This document shows, piece after piece, positions 60,614-64,000 of a stretch of DNA of 64,000 bases. Positions within the stretch are counted from its first letter, which is position 1; each line of letters opens with the position of its first letter. Both the position numbers and the translations under genes were made by a program. The notes beneath the pieces are model-generated. The model had not been told where the DNA came from and made no database searches. It saw nothing but the letters and a program-made list of their open reading frames with translations. The stretch lies in assembly GCA_903895255.1 (NCBI GenBank), contig CAITTG010000122.1:1-64000 (forward strand), written 5' to 3'. Source of the DNA: an uncultured Verrucomicrobia subdivision 3 bacterium. Lineage in GTDB: Bacteria > Verrucomicrobiota > Verrucomicrobiia > Limisphaerales > UBA11358.

Positions 60614-60693
60614 GGCCCAACGGGCCGTCATTCCTCAGCCCAGCCCAGCGGGCTGGGTGGGCTTGCCCCCGGTCTGGCGGCCTATCGGGCCGC
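60614..60693. repeat. three short palindromes after the histidine kinase (family C)
   Basis: GGCCCAACGGGCC (60614-60626), an AGCCCAGCGGGCT core extended by CCC/GGG (60639-60657), and GCGGCCTATCGGGCCGC (60677-60693). They share a GCC-NNNN-GGC pattern and may act as REPs or a bidirectional terminator. Confidence 0.65.
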
Positions 60694-60768
60694 GATACCA
60701 TAATTAAGCTCCCTCATCCACCTAAACCAAACCAAGACCAGGTTCACCCTTGGGCTCGTTGGCAGCCG

Positions 60769-60825
60769 TGTAAACATCCCTGACAACCTTGGTCTGCGTC
60801 CGATGCCAGCCAACTCGTTTTCCGG
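60769..60825 (+). repeat. direct repeat, right copy flanking the histidine kinase
   Basis: Begins GTAAACATCCCTGACAACCTTGG; about 70-80% similar to 59048-59100. Confidence 0.55.
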
Positions 60826-61228
60826 GCTGTGGCCTTTGGACAACCACGGCCACAGGCTACGCCCCCCAGTTTGGTTTGATTTGGTTTGGGGTTGCTAATG
60901 ACGAGAGCTGGATGATACCTATGAGAAATGGAGCTTGCTGACAATGCGGAAAGGGATTGCCGCGCGATTGCCCATGGACGCGCCCGGCTAGATCAACCGC
61001 TGGATAATTCCTGCAGGGCAAAGACATATGACATTATAAATAACAGAAACTTTTACGGGTTGATTTTGCGCTGAGCAGCGGGTTTATGTTAGTTGTGTAA
61101 GCATGAGCGAAACAGTATTTATTTGGAACCAATAGGTACCGATTGGGATCTGGCCGTCTCCATTTAAAGTAAGTTTGGCAATAGTGAGGAAGCTGGTGAA
61201 AAAAAATTGCATTTATTTATAATAGGTT
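60826..61228. other. AT-rich non-coding lead into the McrB gene
   Basis: No gene seen. Composition drops from GC-rich to AT-rich near 61020, as in the following gene. The promoter probably lies here, but I cannot name a site with confidence. Confidence 0.5.
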
Positions 61229-63979
61229 ATGAAAAATATTTGGCGTTTTACTAAATGGATGGGGCCCGTGCTTGATGCGTTGCGCGCCTTGGGAGGGAGT
61301 GGAACGCCGAAATTGGTTCAACAACAGGTTCAGCAAGCCCTCAAACTTCCAGATGATTTTCTGACCGACAAAAACAAGTCGGGGCAGACCAAATTTTACA
61401 ATGAATTGCATTGGGCACGTCAATATCTGGTCTGGGAAGGGCTAGTGGACAGCCGAGAACGTGGCCAATGGAAACTCACCGATGCTGGCAAAAACACATC
61501 CCTCGATGAAACCGCTGCTCAGCAAATCGCAGAGAAATGGGCTGAGGTTCACAAACAAAAAATTGGAGGACCTTCTGAAGATGAAACCAAATTTCAAAAT
61601 GAACTACCTCCCGATGAATTGCTGGCCTTGACTCAGGATTCTAACGGATTTTCATTGGATCCAAGGGTTCAGCAGGCTCTCCGGGCCAGTTATGAATCCC
61701 TTTTAAAGCGGGGAGAGCTTCTCCCAAAAGAAAAACTATCGGAATGCTATGCCCTATTTCGTGACCGCTTTGGCCCGGATCGACTCCAGTCTCTGGATGG
61801 CGAAGTATTGCTTAACACGATGCATGCCCACGGCAATCAGGACAGCCTTGTGTACTGGCTGGAGTTCAAAAGCAGCCCCGAGTTTCCAACCCGGAAATTT
61901 GGCAGCATTTCTGGCGGCAGCGCACTTAAATTTGGTCTGTACAAGAACTCGGAATCAGGGGACTGGATGGCTGGCCACCCCACAAATCAAACAACCTTAT
62001 CAGTGACAGAGGCTGTTGCTATTGCCAAAATGCATCGGGATCAATTGGTAGCTGCGGTAGGTGCAATAAAGGAACTTCCGGTTGGAGCCACCGACACGCA
62101 GTACATTGAACTCCAAAAAAAATTGGACGAGATTTCTCCTGATTTTTCCCGGCTTGCCTGGGGACACAAATATCTAAGTTTGTTGTTCCCGGACAAACTC
62201 GACGATTTTCACGCGGAATTCGTGCAAAGACATGCCTTAATTAAATTGCTTCAAATACCGCCAACACAACCTGGGCTTTATGTCGCGGCCGGACGGTTCG
62301 TACGTTTGGCAATTCAACTGAATTGGCCGATAAACCACCTCACCAGTACGCTCAACGATCGCAACGGCATTCCGATCAAATATTGGCGAATCGGCACAAA
62401 AATCGGAGAGGGCGAGGCCGCTCAAAATATTTGGCCTGACATGATGGCAGGAAGTTTTGCGGCTATTGGCTGGGCAGAATTAGGAGATTTATCCACAATC
62501 TTGACAAGTGACGAGGTAAAAGAAAATTTAGCGGGCATGCTTATCAAGCAGTATAAGAACGAGCCGAATGTTGCATCACGTAAGGCTGGAGAAATCCGGA
62601 ACTTTACCAAGGACATGAAAGAAAATGACGTGGTCGTCGCAGCAGAGGGTGAGAGAATTATAGGGGTTGGTAAAGTTAAAGGGCCTTACCGGTTTGACTC
62701 CACGCCACCGGAAGGTGCCCCTCACCGCCGCCCGGTTGACTGGCACATAACACCCGAATGGAAACTGCCGGTCTCGGAAGGGTTGAGAACAACGGTATGG
62801 AAATTGCGCAAAGACGACAGGAACCTGGTGGAAATTGAACGTAAGTTGTTGGAGCCTGTCTTGCCGGCCATAGAAGAACCCATGTTTACCCCTCAGAACA
62901 CAGAAAAGGCAATTCGTAAAATGGTCAAGCTAGAGGGCAAGATCCCTATCCAATTACAGGTGATTTTGGACCGAAAAGGCCAAGCTATTTTATACGGTCC
63001 CCCGGGCACTGGAAAAACACATTGGGGCAGAAAAACTGCTTTGGATTTGGTCGCTGCCGGTGCATTTGGGTGCCTGTATGATGACCTGACACATGATCAA
63101 AAACTAATCGTGGAGGGGGATGGCTCAAATTCTGGTTTGTTTAGGTGTTGCACATTTCATCCGGCTTTTGGATATGAGGATTTTATTGAAGGCTACCGGC
63201 CACGACAGGGCGCTGGCGGCCAATTGGTATTTGAAAAGCGCGACGGCATCTTCAAAAGAATTTGCATCGACGCCTCCAAATCGGATAAGAAATTTGTATT
63301 GCTCATTGACGAAATAAATCGTGGGGACATCCCTCGAATTTTTGGTGAACTATTAACCCTTCTTGAAAAAAATAAGCGCGGACAAAAGGTCACTTTGCCC
63401 TTGTCTGGGGATACGTTCTCTGTGCCGCAAAATGTGCTTGTGATAGGCACAATGAACACCGCCGACCGGTCTATTGCACTTTTGGATACGGCCTTGCGTC
63501 GGCGATTTGGTTTTGTTGAGTTGATGCCGGATTATACACTTTTTGCGGGGGCCATCCTCGGCGAAGTCATACCACTAGGAAAATGGCTCGAAGCCTTAAA
63601 TAATCGAGTCCGCCAACAGGTTGGCAAAGACTCACGCAATCTGCAAATCGGCCACGCATATTTTCTGGATGATAACGGGAAACCAGTCAGGGATTTTGGA
63701 ATGTTTACCCGGATTATCGCAGAGGACATCGTTCCACTGCTCGAGGAATATTGCTACGAAAATTACGATGCCCTTTCTCAAATCTTGGGGGAGGACATGA
63801 TTGATCGTGAGCGCCAGCGCGTACGCGATGAATTTTTTCTACCGGCGCGACAGCAGGATTTAATACAGGCCCTCAAGGCAACTGCACCTGAGGTATTCAC
63901 TTCCCTGGAGGCGGTCACTCAAGTTCAACTTCCCACAGTTCAGGAACCTGAGGAAGAACCTGAAGAACCTGGAAAATGA
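61229..63979 (+). CDS. McrB-type restriction ATPase with Mrr_N and PUA/EVE-like domains
   Basis: 916 residues. N-terminus (about 10-95): winged-helix Mrr_N-like (GPVLDALRALGGSGTPKLV, HWARQYLVWEGLV...RGQWKLTDAG). Middle (about 390-520): an EVE/PUA-like module (GSFAAIGWAELGDLSTI, DVVVAAEGERIIGVGKVKGP), the kind that reads modified bases. C-terminus: McrB AAA+ with Walker A YGPPGTGKT (about 589-597), TFHPAFGYEDFIEGYRP, Walker B LLIDEINRGD (691-700), and the family MNTADRS (742-748) with sensor Arg. In McrBC, this motor drives the McrC nuclease on modified DNA. More AT-rich than its neighbours, and the next gene overlaps by ATGA: a two-gene defence unit cut by the window edge. Confidence 0.88.
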   Translation: MKNIWRFTKWMGPVLDALRALGGSGTPKLVQQQVQQALKLPDDFLTDKNKSGQTKFYNELHWARQYLVWEGLVDSRERGQWKLTDAGKNTSLDETAAQQIAEKWAEVHKQKIGGPSEDETKFQNELPPDELLALTQDSNGFSLDPRVQQALRASYESLLKRGELLPKEKLSECYALFRDRFGPDRLQSLDGEVLLNTMHAHGNQDSLVYWLEFKSSPEFPTRKFGSISGGSALKFGLYKNSESGDWMAGHPTNQTTLSVTEAVAIAKMHRDQLVAAVGAIKELPVGATDTQYIELQKKLDEISPDFSRLAWGHKYLSLLFPDKLDDFHAEFVQRHALIKLLQIPPTQPGLYVAAGRFVRLAIQLNWPINHLTSTLNDRNGIPIKYWRIGTKIGEGEAAQNIWPDMMAGSFAAIGWAELGDLSTILTSDEVKENLAGMLIKQYKNEPNVASRKAGEIRNFTKDMKENDVVVAAEGERIIGVGKVKGPYRFDSTPPEGAPHRRPVDWHITPEWKLPVSEGLRTTVWKLRKDDRNLVEIERKLLEPVLPAIEEPMFTPQNTEKAIRKMVKLEGKIPIQLQVILDRKGQAILYGPPGTGKTHWGRKTALDLVAAGAFGCLYDDLTHDQKLIVEGDGSNSGLFRCCTFHPAFGYEDFIEGYRPRQGAGGQLVFEKRDGIFKRICIDASKSDKKFVLLIDEINRGDIPRIFGELLTLLEKNKRGQKVTLPLSGDTFSVPQNVLVIGTMNTADRSIALLDTALRRRFGFVELMPDYTLFAGAILGEVIPLGKWLEALNNRVRQQVGKDSRNLQIGHAYFLDDNGKPVRDFGMFTRIIAEDIVPLLEEYCYENYDALSQILGEDMIDRERQRVRDEFFLPARQQDLIQALKATAPEVFTSLEAVTQVQLPTVQEPEEEPEEPGK

Positions 63980-64000
63980 CAAAGCACGAAGTCAATTTGA
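63976..64000 (+). CDS. start of an overlapping gene, presumably McrC-like
   Basis: ATG 63976 overlaps the McrB stop by four bases and encodes MTKHEVNL before the window ends. McrC is the expected partner of a McrB ATPase, but only eight codons are visible, so the identity is inferred from context. Confidence 0.4.

Overview
The window is GC-rich chromosomal DNA, most likely from a Verrucomicrobiota bacterium of the Pedosphaera/Limisphaerales type. This is inferred from gene content, not from a marker gene: secreted proteins ending in a '...STNLVNW...FYR' module, a DUF3494 protein, a type III pantothenate kinase, RNase HIII, several REP-associated transposases, an S23 four-helix-bundle gene, and pectin-degrading enzymes. 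No rRNA, tRNA or CRISPR array was seen.

Layout. 0.2-2.8 kb: an acyl-protein synthetase/acyl-CoA reductase pair (LuxE/LuxC families). 2.8-4.2 kb: an S23 gene between GC-rich inverted repeats, queD, and a DUF433/PIN-like toxin-antitoxin pair. 4.5-7.5 kb: cysteine desulfurase and mutY, with a duplicated mutY 5' remnant. 7.6-11.4 kb: a membrane-fused spermidine-synthase-like protein, RNase HIII and a small secreted protein. 11.6-13.7 kb: ilvB behind a valine-rich leader peptide and an attenuator. 14-18.2 kb: rhodanese, EamA, glycosyltransferase, CvpA and ROK genes. 18.5-25.5 kb: HU, gltX and leuS, interleaved with two REP-type transposases and their palindromes. 25.5-30.3 kb: a tight minus-strand run dapA-dapB-folK-nadC-birA-coaX. 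30.9-37 kb: a secreted nuclease-like protein, then kdsB-pyrG-folC. 37.1-40.6 kb: a three-gene succinate dehydrogenase operon with its own promoter and terminator. 40.8-57.5 kb: a pectin and sugar-acid region (uxaE, uxaC, two GH28 proteins; PRC-barrel, grpE and DUF3494 genes; then a LacI regulator, RraA-like protein, two SDRs, a FucP-like carrier, a split altronate dehydratase, a Zn-dehydrogenase and a pectinesterase). 57.6-60.6 kb: a divergent sigma54 response regulator and soluble histidine kinase. 61.2-64 kb: an AT-richer McrB-type restriction ATPase with an unusual N-terminus, followed by the first codons of an overlapping gene cut by the window edge.

How it works together. Pectinesterase and the GH28 enzymes would release galacturonate. 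UxaC isomerises it, and UxaE, or a dehydrogenase plus the split UxaA, carries it towards 2-keto-3-deoxygluconate. The FucP-like carrier and the LacI protein look like the uptake and control parts of the second cluster.

The most notable signals are (i) an ilv attenuator whose leader peptide seems to be translated from a leaderless transcript; (ii) palindromic repeats that add in-frame peptides to MutY and LuxE and also bracket the S23 gene; (iii) two REP families with paired changes in their stems, each next to its own transposase; and (iv) the Mrr_N/PUA-like/McrB fusion at the right edge.
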